Positions 54,563 through 63,991 of a DNA stretch of 64,000 nucleotides are shown piece by piece (position 1 is the stretch's first letter; every line of letters starts with the position of its first letter). The stretch spans positions 8,432,001-8,496,000 of the forward strand of contig NZ_CP102509.1 of NCBI RefSeq assembly GCF_024611995.1. The letters run 5' to 3'. This DNA is from Streptomyces sp. NBC_00162 (GTDB lineage Bacteria; Actinomycetota; Actinomycetes; Streptomycetales; Streptomycetaceae). Position numbers and translations under genes: made by a program. The notes beneath the pieces are model-generated. The model was not told the DNA's origin and did not search any database. It worked only from the letters and a program-made list of their open reading frames with translations.

Positions 54563-56683
54563 TCAGGAGGCGGTGACGGGTTTTCGCCATGGTGCGGGTG
54601 TCCACCAGTTGGCGGGGCCGAGTGCTGCCATGACGGCAGGGACGAGGATGCCGCGGACGAGAACGGCGTCGACCAGGGCGCAGATGGCGATGCCGACGCC
54701 GGTGAATTTGAGGAGGCTGACGTCTGAGGTGCCCATGGCTGCGGCGGACAGGGCGAGGGCTGCGGCGGCACTGCTGACGAGGCGGCCGGTGCGGGCGATG
54801 CCGTCGATGATGGCGGTGCGGTTGCTGCCGGTGCGGTCGTATTCCTCGCGGATGCGGCCGAGGAGGAAGATCTCGTAGTCGATGGACAGGGCGAGGGCGA
54901 CGAGGAGAGTGAACAGGAGCATGGGGGTGTCGAGGGTTCCTGTCACGGTGAAGTTGCCGAGCAGGGTGCGGCCGTGGCCGTCTTGGAAGAGGACTACCAG
55001 GATTGCGAGGCTGGCTCCCAGGCTGGCCATGGCGACCAGGAGGGCTTTGAGCGGGGCGATGATCGTGCGGGTGTAGGCAGCGAGGAGGGTCAGGAGTGCG
55101 CAAGCCAGGAGGAGGAAGCACAGGGGCATGGTGTTGCGGATGGCCGTGATGGTGTCGGTGACCTCTGCGGCCCGGCCGCCCACCAGGACGGCCCCGGGTG
55201 CGGTTGTGGCGCGTACGGCCCGTACGACTGCTGCCGCCTGCTCGGTGCCTGGGTCGGCGGCGGAGGCGAGCAGGAGCACGGCGGCGAGGGAAGGACGGTC
55301 GGTATGGCTAGGTCCGTTCGCGGGCTGGGCGGGGCGCACGATGCGGACGCCGATGATGTGGGGGACGCGGGCCAGTCGTTCCGTGTAGGCGGGCAGGCCT
55401 TGGGCGGTATCGGGGCCAGTGACGACCAGGGTCAGCAGCCGTTCGGGTGGGGCGGCGAAGGTGTCCCTCACGTGCTGGGCGGCGGCCGCCGCCGGGGCGG
55501 AGGGCGGCAAAGTGCGCTCGTCCGCCAGGCCGAGCCGGGCGTGGCCAAGCGGCAGGGTGATCACTCCCAGCAGGACGGCCGCGAGAGCGGTGGTGAGCAG
55601 GGGACGTGTGGTGACCGTGCGGGCGGTGGACCGCCAGAATTTGCTGCCGTTCTCGTGGTGGGTGCGTCGCCACCGGGACAAGGGGTCGAGAGCGTAGGTG
55701 TGCGGACCGAGTAAACGCAGGAGAGCGGGTAGCACTAGCAGGGCAACGGCGGCGGACAGGATCGAGACGATCATGCCCGCCATGGACAGGGCGCGCAGTA
55801 CCGGTACGGGCACCACCAGTGCGGCCGCCAGGCAGGCGGTGATCGCGGCGGCGGAGAAGACGATGGACCGCCTGGTGGAGTGCAGCGCGGTGGACAGCGC
55901 CTGCTGTGCGCTGTCGCCTCGTGCACGCTGCTCGCGGACCCGGGCCAGGAGGAAGAGGCTGTAGTCGACTGCGAGTCCCGCGCCGATCGCCGAGGCGGCG
56001 TTGACCGCTGCCCAGGAGACTTCGGTGACCTGGGCAAGCAGTCCCAGCACAGGGATGGTGCAGCCGACTGCCAGCACGGCCACCAGGACCGGCAGGAGGG
56101 CGGCTACCAGGGAGCCGTAGGCGAAGATCAGCAGCAGAAACAGTACGGGGGCTGTGATCAGCTCTGCGCGCATGAGGTCGCGTGCGCTTGTTTCGTCGAT
56201 TTCCTCGTTGGCGGCAGCTGGACCGCTGGCCTCCACCCGCAGGCCGCCGGCCGCCGTGCGGGCGGCTTTGATCAGACGGGAGACATCAGGCGGGGGCTGC
56301 CCGTCCACCCCTTTCAAACGGGCGGCGACCAACATGGTCTCGCCATCCCGGGAGCGCAACCACGCGTTGTCGCGCGCGGTGGGGGCCCACACGCCGGCCA
56401 CTTCGCGGTCGCCGGCCAGGGCTGCGGCCACTGCCACGACGCCGTCTTCCAAAGGCGGCTGCGCCGGGTGCGCTCCGGCGCGGGACAGGGCTAGGAACAG
56501 GTCTGGAGAGGGAACACCCAGCCGTTCGGCCCGCCGCTGGGCGTGCACTGCTTCGATCCCGGTGGCCACCGAGCCGCCGGTGGTCAGCGATGCCATCGCA
56601 GCCGGCGCCAGGACACCGGCGCACACCGCGGCCAGCATCGCCAGGACCACGGTCAGCCAGGCTCGTCGTCTCGACGGTTTCAT
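54563..56683 (-). CDS. MMPL/RND family transporter
   Basis: 706 residues from ATG 56683 (AGAGGG upstream), about 12 membrane segments in the duplicated MMPL layout. Each half has a large extracytoplasmic loop, with the family motifs AIGAGLAVDYSLFLLARVREQ and LALSIDYEIFLLGRIREEY (the G/S-x-D-Y proton-relay region). MMPL proteins export lipids, polyketides or terpenoids and can give self-resistance. It is 303 bp downstream of the terpenoid operon in the same direction, so it may export its product. Confidence 0.9.
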   Translation of the reverse strand: MKPSRRRAWLTVVLAMLAAVCAGVLAPAAMASLTTGGSVATGIEAVHAQRRAERLGVPSPDLFLALSRAGAHPAQPPLEDGVVAVAAALAGDREVAGVWAPTARDNAWLRSRDGETMLVAARLKGVDGQPPPDVSRLIKAARTAAGGLRVEASGPAAANEEIDETSARDLMRAELITAPVLFLLLIFAYGSLVAALLPVLVAVLAVGCTIPVLGLLAQVTEVSWAAVNAASAIGAGLAVDYSLFLLARVREQRARGDSAQQALSTALHSTRRSIVFSAAAITACLAAALVVPVPVLRALSMAGMIVSILSAAVALLVLPALLRLLGPHTYALDPLSRWRRTHHENGSKFWRSTARTVTTRPLLTTALAAVLLGVITLPLGHARLGLADERTLPPSAPAAAAAQHVRDTFAAPPERLLTLVVTGPDTAQGLPAYTERLARVPHIIGVRIVRPAQPANGPSHTDRPSLAAVLLLASAADPGTEQAAAVVRAVRATTAPGAVLVGGRAAEVTDTITAIRNTMPLCFLLLACALLTLLAAYTRTIIAPLKALLVAMASLGASLAILVVLFQDGHGRTLLGNFTVTGTLDTPMLLFTLLVALALSIDYEIFLLGRIREEYDRTGSNRTAIIDGIARTGRLVSSAAAALALSAAAMGTSDVSLLKFTGVGIAICALVDAVLVRGILVPAVMAALGPANWWTPAPWRKPVTAS

Positions 56684-56986
56684 CCGCGCCCTCTCTGGTG
56701 TGTCGCAGGGCCTGTCCAACGATCACGTTGTCGGCCCGGTACGTGCCTTGTTCTGCCTCTTCTGCTCTGGCTCGTCCGGCCGGGCCAGCGCAGCAGAGGC
56801 AGGCGGGTACCGCGGAGCATGAGCCGTCGCGACGCCGCCGGTGATCTGGCGGCTGTGCGGCCAAGGGGGAGCCGGCCGAGGTGGCGAACGCCGTAAGGCA
56901 GCGGCCGGTCATTCCCGGACCGTGGAGGCGCTCGCCGCGCGCTGTGCCGGCCAGGTCGGTTGGCACCGCAGCCGTGGGCGGCCCGG
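56684..56986 (-). other. intergenic region upstream of the MMPL gene
   Basis: About 300 bp between two - strand genes. No gene or clear hairpin recognised; it presumably holds the promoter of the transporter. Confidence 0.4.
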
Positions 56987-58330
56987 TCACTCGACGGGCC
57001 CTGTCCCAGGTTCCTGAGGTCGCAGTGCCCCGAGGAGAACGCGTGGGCGCATGAGCGCGGTCGGCCGGTCGATCAGCCCTGCGACTCGCATCAGGGCATT
57101 GGTGACGGCGGGGTCCTTCGCCGCCGCATGATGCAACCGCGTCACGTACGCGTTCCCCATCCGCGCGGTGAGCCCACGATGCCCTGCCATTCCGTTGTAC
57201 TTGAGGTCGCTGGTCGTCGAGATGAACCACGGCTGGTTTACGATCCGCCCGACGTCGCGCATGAACGCGATGGTGCTCGGCGTGCCGCGTGACAGGTGCC
57301 GTTGCAGGGCCATCACTTCCATGGCCGCGACGGTCATGCCCTGGCTGTAGTTGGGGTTGAGGCTGCACACTGCGTCGCCGAGCACGAGTAGCCGCTCGGG
57401 AAGGCGAGGCAGCCGTTCGTAGTGTCGGCGCACGCTCGCCGGGAAGCGGAAGCAGACTGGGTCGCTCAGCGGTTCGGCGTGCCGAATCTGCTCGTAGACG
57501 TCAGCGACGGGCAGGGACCTGGCGAATGCGAGAAATCCGCCGGGATCGGTCGGTGGATGGTCGCCGAGGATGCCGGTCAGCGACACGATGCAGGTTTCGC
57601 GGTCGACCTGACCGAAGAACGCCCCTCGCGGGAACTCGCGTGATGCGATGCAGTTGATGAACTGCGTACCGTTGAGCATGTCCAGGCCGCGGCGGTAGAG
57701 CCGTGTGGTGTAGGCCAGACCGATCGTCATCCGCTGCTCGACCGGTCGCTCGTACCCCAGCTCCTCGAGCCATACCGGCGTGCGCGATCCGCGGCCGGTG
57801 GCATCGACGAGCAGATCGGCATCGAGATCGAATGCGCTTCCGGCATCCGCTGCAGTCGAACGCAGCCGGACCCCGGTCACCTGTCTGCCGTCCGGTGTGG
57901 AGAGAAAGCCGAGAACCTCAGTCCGCTCCAGGAAAGTGACGTTGGGCAGCGCGGCGACTTTGTCGCGGAAGTACTCCTCCAGCACGGGCCGCTGGGCAGT
58001 CACGGACGGCAAGCCGGTCCGCGTGGACCGGAACGGCCGGGCGTTGAAGTACCAGCGCTGCTCGCCCAAATCCCCCACGGGAAGTTGTGCGTGCCGTATG
58101 TCCCGAAGCAGGTTCGGAAAGAGTTCCTCCAGGATTAGGCAGCCGCGGGCGTGCAGTCCGTGGGCATGCCCGGCATGGGGAGTGCCGCGCCGCGGCCGGC
58201 TCACGCTGACCACCCGGTCGCGGTCCACGACGATGACTTCACGGTAGAACTCCGAGAGGACCCTGGCCGAGAACGTTCCGGCGATGCTTCCTCCGAGTAC
58301 GACAGCCCGGTCGCCAACGCTTTGGTTCAT
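56987..58330 (-). CDS. FAD-dependent monooxygenase/epoxidase-like enzyme
   Basis: 447 residues from ATG 58330, overlapping the UbiA stop by 4 bp. The N-terminal dinucleotide-binding motif is VVLGGSIAGTFSARVL, the DG/ATG motif is LLVDATGRGS and the C-terminal FAD motif is LLVLGDAVCSLNPNYSQGM. This resembles the PHBH-fold hydroxylase and geranylgeranyl epoxidase groups. In a terpenoid cluster it may epoxidise a prenyl chain to trigger cyclisation or hydroxylate the product. Confidence 0.88.
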   Translation of the reverse strand: MNQSVGDRAVVLGGSIAGTFSARVLSEFYREVIVVDRDRVVSVSRPRRGTPHAGHAHGLHARGCLILEELFPNLLRDIRHAQLPVGDLGEQRWYFNARPFRSTRTGLPSVTAQRPVLEEYFRDKVAALPNVTFLERTEVLGFLSTPDGRQVTGVRLRSTAADAGSAFDLDADLLVDATGRGSRTPVWLEELGYERPVEQRMTIGLAYTTRLYRRGLDMLNGTQFINCIASREFPRGAFFGQVDRETCIVSLTGILGDHPPTDPGGFLAFARSLPVADVYEQIRHAEPLSDPVCFRFPASVRRHYERLPRLPERLLVLGDAVCSLNPNYSQGMTVAAMEVMALQRHLSRGTPSTIAFMRDVGRIVNQPWFISTTSDLKYNGMAGHRGLTARMGNAYVTRLHHAAAKDPAVTNALMRVAGLIDRPTALMRPRVLLGALRPQEPGTGPVE

Positions 58331-59286
58331 GAGGGGCGCCCCGTCAGGAGCGCGGTGGCGAGGCCGAGGAACCCGAGGTCGATGGAGATCAGCACGAGGA
58401 ACCGGGCCTTGCGCAACTCGCGGCGATACACCCCGTAGTACAGCTGGGCGAGTTGGAGTGCCACCGCTGGAGCACTGAGCACGATGAATCCCGCGTTCAG
58501 CCGTGTCGTGGTGAAAAGCAGAACAAGCAGTACGGCATTGACCGCGACCAGCACATGAAGTACGACGGCGAACGCCATGGGTGGCAGGACGACGGCAAGG
58601 GTTTTCCGGGAGACGGCAGCGTCTCCTGCCCGGTCGGAGGCGTTCCCGTACGACACCACCAGGAGCAACCACAGTCCGAACAACGCACTCATGAGGAGCG
58701 TCTCACGGCTGACGGTTCCGGCGGCGAACCAGTAGGGCACGAGTACGGTGCAGACACCAGTGAAGAAGATCGTCGACTCGAGTCCCAGCGGCCGGTAGCT
58801 CAGCTTGATACCGCAGGAGTACTGGACAGCGAGAGCGGGCACACCGAAGGCGACCACCAGGGCCGGTAAGGGAACCCGCCAGTCAAGAACGCCAGCGGCA
58901 AGCGAGATCGCGAGCATCCCACCGATCCACGCGGCGACGGCGAACCGAACCGCCTCCGGCAAGGCCAGCGCACCGGTGAGCAGTGGTTTCCTCACCATCG
59001 TCACCAGTGGCCGTCCCGCGTAGTTACGGGCGTCACTGCCGTTCAGGAACCCGCTCACGTCGTCGGCGGCTGACGCGCTCCACTGGATGGCCAGCGTGCC
59101 GACAAGCATGAATGCCATGGCGAGCAGCGTGCCGCCGCTCAGGAAACCGTCCGACCGCAGGAGCAGCAGCCCTAGGGCCCAGCCATAGGCATAGTGATAG
59201 ACCCGGGCCTTGGCGAGCCTGAGGTAGCTGATGATTTTGGGCCGGGGCCTGATCGAGGCGGCGATCGGTGTTTGCGTGGCGGTCAC
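58327..59286 (-). CDS. UbiA family prenyltransferase or terpene cyclase
   Basis: 319 residues, eight to nine membrane helices. The two Asp-rich motifs are present in modified form: ADDVSGFLNGSDARNYAGRP (family NDxxDxxxD) and GNASDRAGDAAVSRKT (DxxxD). It is coupled by 4-bp overlaps to the methyltransferase upstream and the FAD enzyme downstream. UbiA proteins transfer prenyl chains to aromatic or other acceptors, and some bacterial members cyclise prenyl diphosphates. No aromatic acceptor gene is visible, so cyclase activity is possible. Confidence 0.88.
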   Translation of the reverse strand: MTATQTPIAASIRPRPKIISYLRLAKARVYHYAYGWALGLLLLRSDGFLSGGTLLAMAFMLVGTLAIQWSASAADDVSGFLNGSDARNYAGRPLVTMVRKPLLTGALALPEAVRFAVAAWIGGMLAISLAAGVLDWRVPLPALVVAFGVPALAVQYSCGIKLSYRPLGLESTIFFTGVCTVLVPYWFAAGTVSRETLLMSALFGLWLLLVVSYGNASDRAGDAAVSRKTLAVVLPPMAFAVVLHVLVAVNAVLLVLLFTTTRLNAGFIVLSAPAVALQLAQLYYGVYRRELRKARFLVLISIDLGFLGLATALLTGRPS

Positions 59287-60035
59287 GCGCTCCTCCGCTC
59301 ATCGCGGACGCCGGCGGCCTCAAGCAGTTGGAACGTCACTGGAACGTCACCAGCTTGGCGGGTCGTCTGTTCCTGCTCCGTGAGCCGCACACCGCACCGG
59401 GCGGCCAGCGAGTTCAGCCGGCCGGGGTCACCGAGGCTGTTGAACCCAAGGAACAGGCGACCCGAATCGGTCAGCCGTGCCAGGCCTTCACGCAGGTACC
59501 TGTGGTGCGTGGCATAGCCACGATCGAAGATCGCGTGCTGCATGGGGGATGTATAGACGAACTCCTCGGGGGCGCAGATGACGTTGGAGTTCCAGAACAC
59601 CACGTCGAACTGTTCACCGGGCGCCAAGGCGTCGTACAGATCGCTGTGCAGCACGTTCATCCGGTCGGTCACACCGTGGCGGGCGGCGTTGAGCTCGGTG
59701 TTGTGTACCGCCTCGGGGTTGATGTCCACCGCGGTGACCCTCGAGCACCCCGCCAACGCCGCCATCACCGCGGTGACGCCGGCTCCGCAGCCCACCTCCA
59801 GAAAGCTTCCCCCGACGGGGAACGGCAGCCATTGGGTGAACAGCTGGGTGGAGTCGGTGTGGACCGGAGCGAACACCTGGGGAATGAGATCCCACCGCAA
59901 CCCAAGCATCTCGAATTCCTGCGGCTTCCTTCCTCCGTCGTGCCTCTCCACCAGCTGCAGGCCGACATCGAAGAGGGCGTCGCCACCCGGCGCAGCAGCA
60001 GGGGCGAGGAGTGAGGGGACATACCGACTTGCCAT
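59283..60035 (-). CDS. SAM-dependent methyltransferase (MTS/PrmA-like fold)
   Basis: 250 residues. Motif I is SFLEVGCGAGVTAVMAAL, motif II TAVDINPEAVHNTELNA, and the active-site loop is VVFWNSNVI in place of the NPPY of N-methyltransferases. This change suggests a small-molecule substrate. It sits between the polyprenyl synthase (30 bp away) and UbiA (4-bp overlap). It could methylate a prenyl diphosphate or the final product. Confidence 0.85.
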   Translation of the reverse strand: MASRYVPSLLAPAAAPGGDALFDVGLQLVERHDGGRKPQEFEMLGLRWDLIPQVFAPVHTDSTQLFTQWLPFPVGGSFLEVGCGAGVTAVMAALAGCSRVTAVDINPEAVHNTELNAARHGVTDRMNVLHSDLYDALAPGEQFDVVFWNSNVICAPEEFVYTSPMQHAIFDRGYATHHRYLREGLARLTDSGRLFLGFNSLGDPGRLNSLAARCGVRLTEQEQTTRQAGDVPVTFQLLEAAGVRDERRSA

Positions 60036-60065
60036 GACAGTTCCTTGTTCGGGGTGATGGCCTGT

Positions 60066-61145
60066 TCAGCGGTCGCGGCGGGTGGCCATGTCGGCCAGAT
60101 GCCTCAGGGATGCGGCCGCGGCAGCCGGGAAAGGAAAGCCGTCGAGAACAGCCAGGGCACGCATCCGGCGTTGGGCGATCATGTCTTCGACGGCGTCGCG
60201 TGCTCCCGTGGCGACGAGAATGTCGCGGATGTCCTGGGCACCGGTACGGTCGAGACGGGCGTTCCCGATCAGGGCGCGCAGAGCGCCGGCCTGGACCGAG
60301 TCGGCACGTTGCCTGGCAATGGCCAGCAGCACGGTGTGCTTGCCGTCACGCAGATCGTCGAGATCCGATTTGCCGGTGGTTCCTGGATCGCCGAAGACCC
60401 CGAGCAGGTCATCGCGGAGCTGGAAGGCTTCACCGAGCGGAACACCGTAGGCGCTGCACGCGTCCAGCATGCCCTCGTCGGCGCCCGCCAGTTGCGCACC
60501 GGCCATCAAGGGATACTCCACGGTGTAACGGGCGGTCTTGGCACGGCAGATGGCAAGCGCTTCCTCGACAGCGATGTCGGAGCTCCCCGCTGCGAGAAGG
60601 TCGAGATACTGGCCGGTCACCGCCTGCATGCGCATGGCGTCCAGCAGGGCTCTCAGCATTCCTGCCCGAGGGGTGGCCAGCTCGGCGACATGGATCAGGT
60701 CGAAGGACCAGCACATCGCAAGATTGCCCAACAGGATCGCCGTGCTCACCCCGAAACGGTCAGCCGAGGGATGCCGGCCATGGCTTTCGGCGAGCGAGCG
60801 GTGCACCGTCGGACGGCCCCGCCGGATGTCGCTGCCGTCCATGACGTCGTCGTGGATCAAAGCGCCGGCGTGGAACAGTTCCAACGCGGCACCCAGATGA
60901 GTCACGGCGACGGTACTTCCGTGCCCACCCGCGGCTTGCCAGCCGTAGTAACACAGCAGCGGGCGCAGCCGCTTGCCACCGGACAGGAACCCTTCCAGCA
61001 GTTCCACGAACATCGCGATTTCGGGACCGCCCGATGCCTGCTCCTTGTCGGCGAGGAACCGAGCAAGCAACCCATCAACCGCCGAACAGTCCCACGGCGC
61101 AGGTGCATCCGCTCGTACGGTGCCGTGGGATGTTAAAAGCGACAT
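60066..61145 (-). CDS. polyprenyl (probably geranylgeranyl) diphosphate synthase
   Basis: 359 residues from ATG 61145. The first Asp-rich motif LIHDDVMDGSDIRRG and second QLRDDLLGVFGD are complete, with GGKRLRP near the start. The residues before the first motif (AALELFHAGALI) are large to medium and fit a C15-C25 product, but the chain length cannot be fixed by eye. It is the first gene of the four-gene operon and supplies the prenyl substrate. Confidence 0.92.
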   Translation of the reverse strand: MSLLTSHGTVRADAPAPWDCSAVDGLLARFLADKEQASGGPEIAMFVELLEGFLSGGKRLRPLLCYYGWQAAGGHGSTVAVTHLGAALELFHAGALIHDDVMDGSDIRRGRPTVHRSLAESHGRHPSADRFGVSTAILLGNLAMCWSFDLIHVAELATPRAGMLRALLDAMRMQAVTGQYLDLLAAGSSDIAVEEALAICRAKTARYTVEYPLMAGAQLAGADEGMLDACSAYGVPLGEAFQLRDDLLGVFGDPGTTGKSDLDDLRDGKHTVLLAIARQRADSVQAGALRALIGNARLDRTGAQDIRDILVATGARDAVEDMIAQRRMRALAVLDGFPFPAAAAASLRHLADMATRRDR

Positions 61146-61394
61146 GCAAATCCTCCAGGTGGGCAAACCGAAGAGACAGGCAAGCGGTAAGACGCCCGTC
61201 ATCGTGAACGCCGGAACCACTCGTCTGCCGGTCACATGGCGGGTGAGAGGACCGATCAGGCTTCGCTGTGTCGAAATCCATGACCGCAAACGATGCCGCG
61301 AAGTCGACTGCTGATCACGCGTACACATTCGCACCGTATCAGTCCGGACACGAAGCGTGACAACCAGTCATTCGGGCGTATGATCTGCTGGAGC

Positions 61395-62108
61395 CAATGA
61401 GGCGACGGTGGTCCGATGCCGACGGCGCAGACGGACCCCCTCGAGCCCGATGGCCCGCATGATCCTCGCGACCCGCTTGTGGTTGACCACCGGGCCGCCC
61501 TCGTCACGGAGCTCGGCAGTGATTCTTGGGGCGCCGTAGGTACCGTCGGAGTCCTGGTGGGCCTTGCGTATCCGGGCTGCGAGCCCGGCCTCGGCAGTCT
61601 GCCGGGCCGCTCTTGCGGCCGCGGTGCGGCGCCAGTAGTAGAAACTCGAGCGGGACAAGCCCAGGATGTCGCAGAGCCGCTTCACGCCGTGACGGCGCTG
61701 GTGATCTTCAACGAACTGGCAGCGGTTCACCAGCGCGTCTCCGTCGCGAAATGCCGGGCCGCCTTGCGGAGAATGTCGCGCTCTTCCTCGAGCTCACGGA
61801 TCCTCTTGCGTGCCGCGGTCAGCTCCGCCTGAACGACGTCACCTCCGGTCTGGGCAGCGGCCGGCGGCGCGGAATGAGCGCCGGGGCGGCGTCCGTCGGC
61901 GGCCTTGATCCAGTTCCGCAGCGTCTCGGTGTTCACCCCGAGATCAGCCGCGACCGACTTGACCGTCGCTCCCGGCCTCGACCGGTACAACGCGACCGCG
62001 TCCGCCTTGAACCCGGCGGGATAGTGCTTCATCCCCACGGGGACTCCGTTCTCCTGGACCATCAAGATCCAAGTCTCTCCGGTGTCCAAAATCCGGGGTC
62101 AGGGCCCC
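61395..62108 (-). mobile_element. IS3-family element, truncated
   Basis: Contains a complete orfA (61727-62089, HTH TVKSVAADLGVNTETLRNWI) and the first 105 or so codons of orfB (RCQFVEDHQRRHGVKRLCDI to RRRHRTTV), then stops near 61410. The right end CCGGGGTCAGGGCCCC is intact and the left end is gone. It is about 90% like the complete copy at 41961-43272. The break is adjacent to the terpenoid operon promoter region. Confidence 0.85.
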
Positions 62109-62117
62109 AAAGGGTGG

Positions 62118-62580
62118 TCCCCCTCCCGCGCTCAACTTCGAGCCCGGCGCCTACAAGATCGACGTCCCCGGCAAGCCCTTGAACTGGAGCGCACCGCTCC
62201 TGGCCAACGACGGCATCCGCCTGCGCGTATCTACATTCTTCAGCGCCCACCTGGACAACTGGCGCCTGTGCAACGTGACGGAGAACAACGGAGTCCTCGA
62301 GGCGTCCCTGTGGAACTGGGGCAACGGCGGATGCGCGACCATCCCGGCGAACATCGCCAACCAGGAGCAGGCCTACCTGACGACGGCCATCTGCGGGGAG
62401 GACGACCTCCAGCGGTTCTGCATCTACCGCGACGTACCCGGCAGCTCGAAGATCGGTGTGCAGAACAAGTGCACCGGCTCCATGATGGGCCACGACCGGT
62501 ACGCGGACGGGGAGTTGATCCGCCAGTACTCCAACGGCAGGCAGGACGGTACGGGTACGTACCCCCTGACCGGAGTCTGA
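62118..62580 (+). pseudogene. C-terminal fragment of an unknown protein with paired cysteines
   Basis: The frame enters from the IS3 end: FEPGAYKIDVPGKPLNWSAP to RQDGTGTYPLTGV, about 153 residues with five Cys and many Asn/Gly, in the style of an extracellular protein. The 5' part was lost to IS3. No family recognised. Confidence 0.5.
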
Positions 62581-62599
62581 CGGCCCACACCCCGTGATC

Positions 62600-62643
62600 G
62601 GCCCCGCACGTGAACCCCCGACCTCCCGGTTCCGTGCGGGGCC
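62600..62643 (+). terminator. probable transcription terminator
   Basis: An 11-bp perfect GC stem (GGCCCCGCACG / CGTGCGGGGCC) with a 22-nt loop, 20 bp after the stop at 62580. The T-run is absent, as usual in actinomycetes. Confidence 0.6.
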
Positions 62644-62836
62644 CTCCGCGTCCCTACTCCGGTTCTGCCGGGTCAGGCGGCTGTGCCGAAACCGGAGCGG
62701 TCGGCTCCATGGGTCCTTTGCATGATTCGCCATGGGTTTCGACGCCGTCAGCACCAACGCTTCCTACGACGGCTGCCGGGGCGGCGTACACACGCCCGGA
62801 TCCCAGGATTAGCAACGGTCCAGTTAATCCTCGCGC

Positions 62837-62886
62837 CGTCCACCCCTCGCGCCGGCTCCTCCTGGAGTCGGCGCGAGGGATGGACG
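62837..62886. terminator. probable terminator of the endonuclease gene
   Basis: Arms 62837-62854 and 62869-62886 pair at 17 of 18 positions around a 14-nt loop. It starts 17 bp beyond the stop of the - strand nuclease gene. Confidence 0.65.
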
Positions 62887-62902
62887 GGACGGGATCGTCA
62901 GG

Positions 62903-63991
62903 TCAGGGCCAGGCACCCGCGAAGTCGATCTGCTCGGCCCACTCCGGGTGGTCTATCAGCGGATTGCGGTTGCCTTGCATTTCGGCTATCGCCGCGTTGC
63001 GGTGCTGCTCGTAGATGCCCACCGGATTGTCCCTGTGCCAGTTCAGCAGCAGCTCAAGGCCGGCCCGCTGGAGTTCACGCGCCTCGTCGCCGATCTTGCC
63101 GGGGTAGCGGAGCAAGAAGTAGAGCGTCGCCCTGGCGACCGGCCCCTTGCCCTTCGAGGGCTCGAACTTACCCGGCTCCCGGCGCCCGCAGCCGTGCATA
63201 ACGACCTCGTCGAAGTCCGGGAAGTCGAAGTAGGGGATGTTTCCGCGGAAGCTGTTGCACGGGGGCTCGCAGGTGAAGAGATGGTGCAGGTCTCCGCGCA
63301 TCGGCTCCTTCTTGGCGAACCAGGACTGGGGTACGACGTGTTCGCAGTTGAAGGGCAGCGACGCCTCCAGGAGGTCGAGCTCGGCTTCGATGGCCTCCGG
63401 GCCGGGCGCACTCTCGTGGAGCATGAACTCCTGCCAGCGTCCGATCCGCGCGGCCTCCACCGCCGCGTCGGCCTCCATGAGCTCCTCCGGGGTGAAGCCC
63501 TTGCCCGAGTAGATGCCGTGGAGCTTCTCGTCAGGCTGCAGGTCCACCCACGGGTAGAGCAGACGCATCGGCTTGTACGCTGGCCGGCGCTCGTGCGTGG
63601 ACTCCAGGCGCTGGGTGAGCGCCAGGCGCAGGGCTGTGGGGTTGCCGGCGTGAATGCCCGCGTAGTAGGCGTCGCGTGCCGTCAGGTCCGCGGCCTCGTC
63701 GTAGTAGGGGCGGGCCCTGAAGGCCGCGAGGTTGACCAGGGCGGCTGCCAGGTCCCGCTCGGCGGGCGACTGACCGTCGATACTTCCGATCCCGGCCAGC
63801 GACCCGACGTACGAGGTGGTGGTCGCATGGTGCGCCGGTGCCGCAGCAGGTGATTCGGCCCGGGGCTGCAGGGCGTCGGCGTCGAGGCTGACGCTGATGT
63901 GCAGGGGGACGCTCCAGTGGACGGATCCTGCCGTGGCGGGCTGCTCACCGCTCCGGTCCATCGTGGTGTTCTGGGGCGCGGCGCCATTCAT
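62903..63991 (-). CDS. endonuclease I family nuclease
   Basis: 362 residues from the ATG at 63991, near the window edge, so an earlier start is possible. The EndA/NucM-type core is present: CEHVVPQSWF (metal-binding His), DLHHLF, CNSFRGN and a C-terminal Asn/Arg-rich helix with HRNAAIAEMQGNRNPLIDHPEW, which closes the family domain. The N-terminal 150 residues are variable. No obvious signal peptide is seen, although many relatives are secreted. Confidence 0.85.
   Translation of the reverse strand: MNGAAPQNTTMDRSGEQPATAGSVHWSVPLHISVSLDADALQPRAESPAAAPAHHATTTSYVGSLAGIGSIDGQSPAERDLAAALVNLAAFRARPYYDEAADLTARDAYYAGIHAGNPTALRLALTQRLESTHERRPAYKPMRLLYPWVDLQPDEKLHGIYSGKGFTPEELMEADAAVEAARIGRWQEFMLHESAPGPEAIEAELDLLEASLPFNCEHVVPQSWFAKKEPMRGDLHHLFTCEPPCNSFRGNIPYFDFPDFDEVVMHGCGRREPGKFEPSKGKGPVARATLYFLLRYPGKIGDEARELQRAGLELLLNWHRDNPVGIYEQHRNAAIAEMQGNRNPLIDHPEWAEQIDFAGAWP

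Noticed and set aside
41961..62108. Composite transposon carried by the two IS3 copies
   Set aside because: The second copy has lost one end and much of orfB, and no flanking target duplication is visible.
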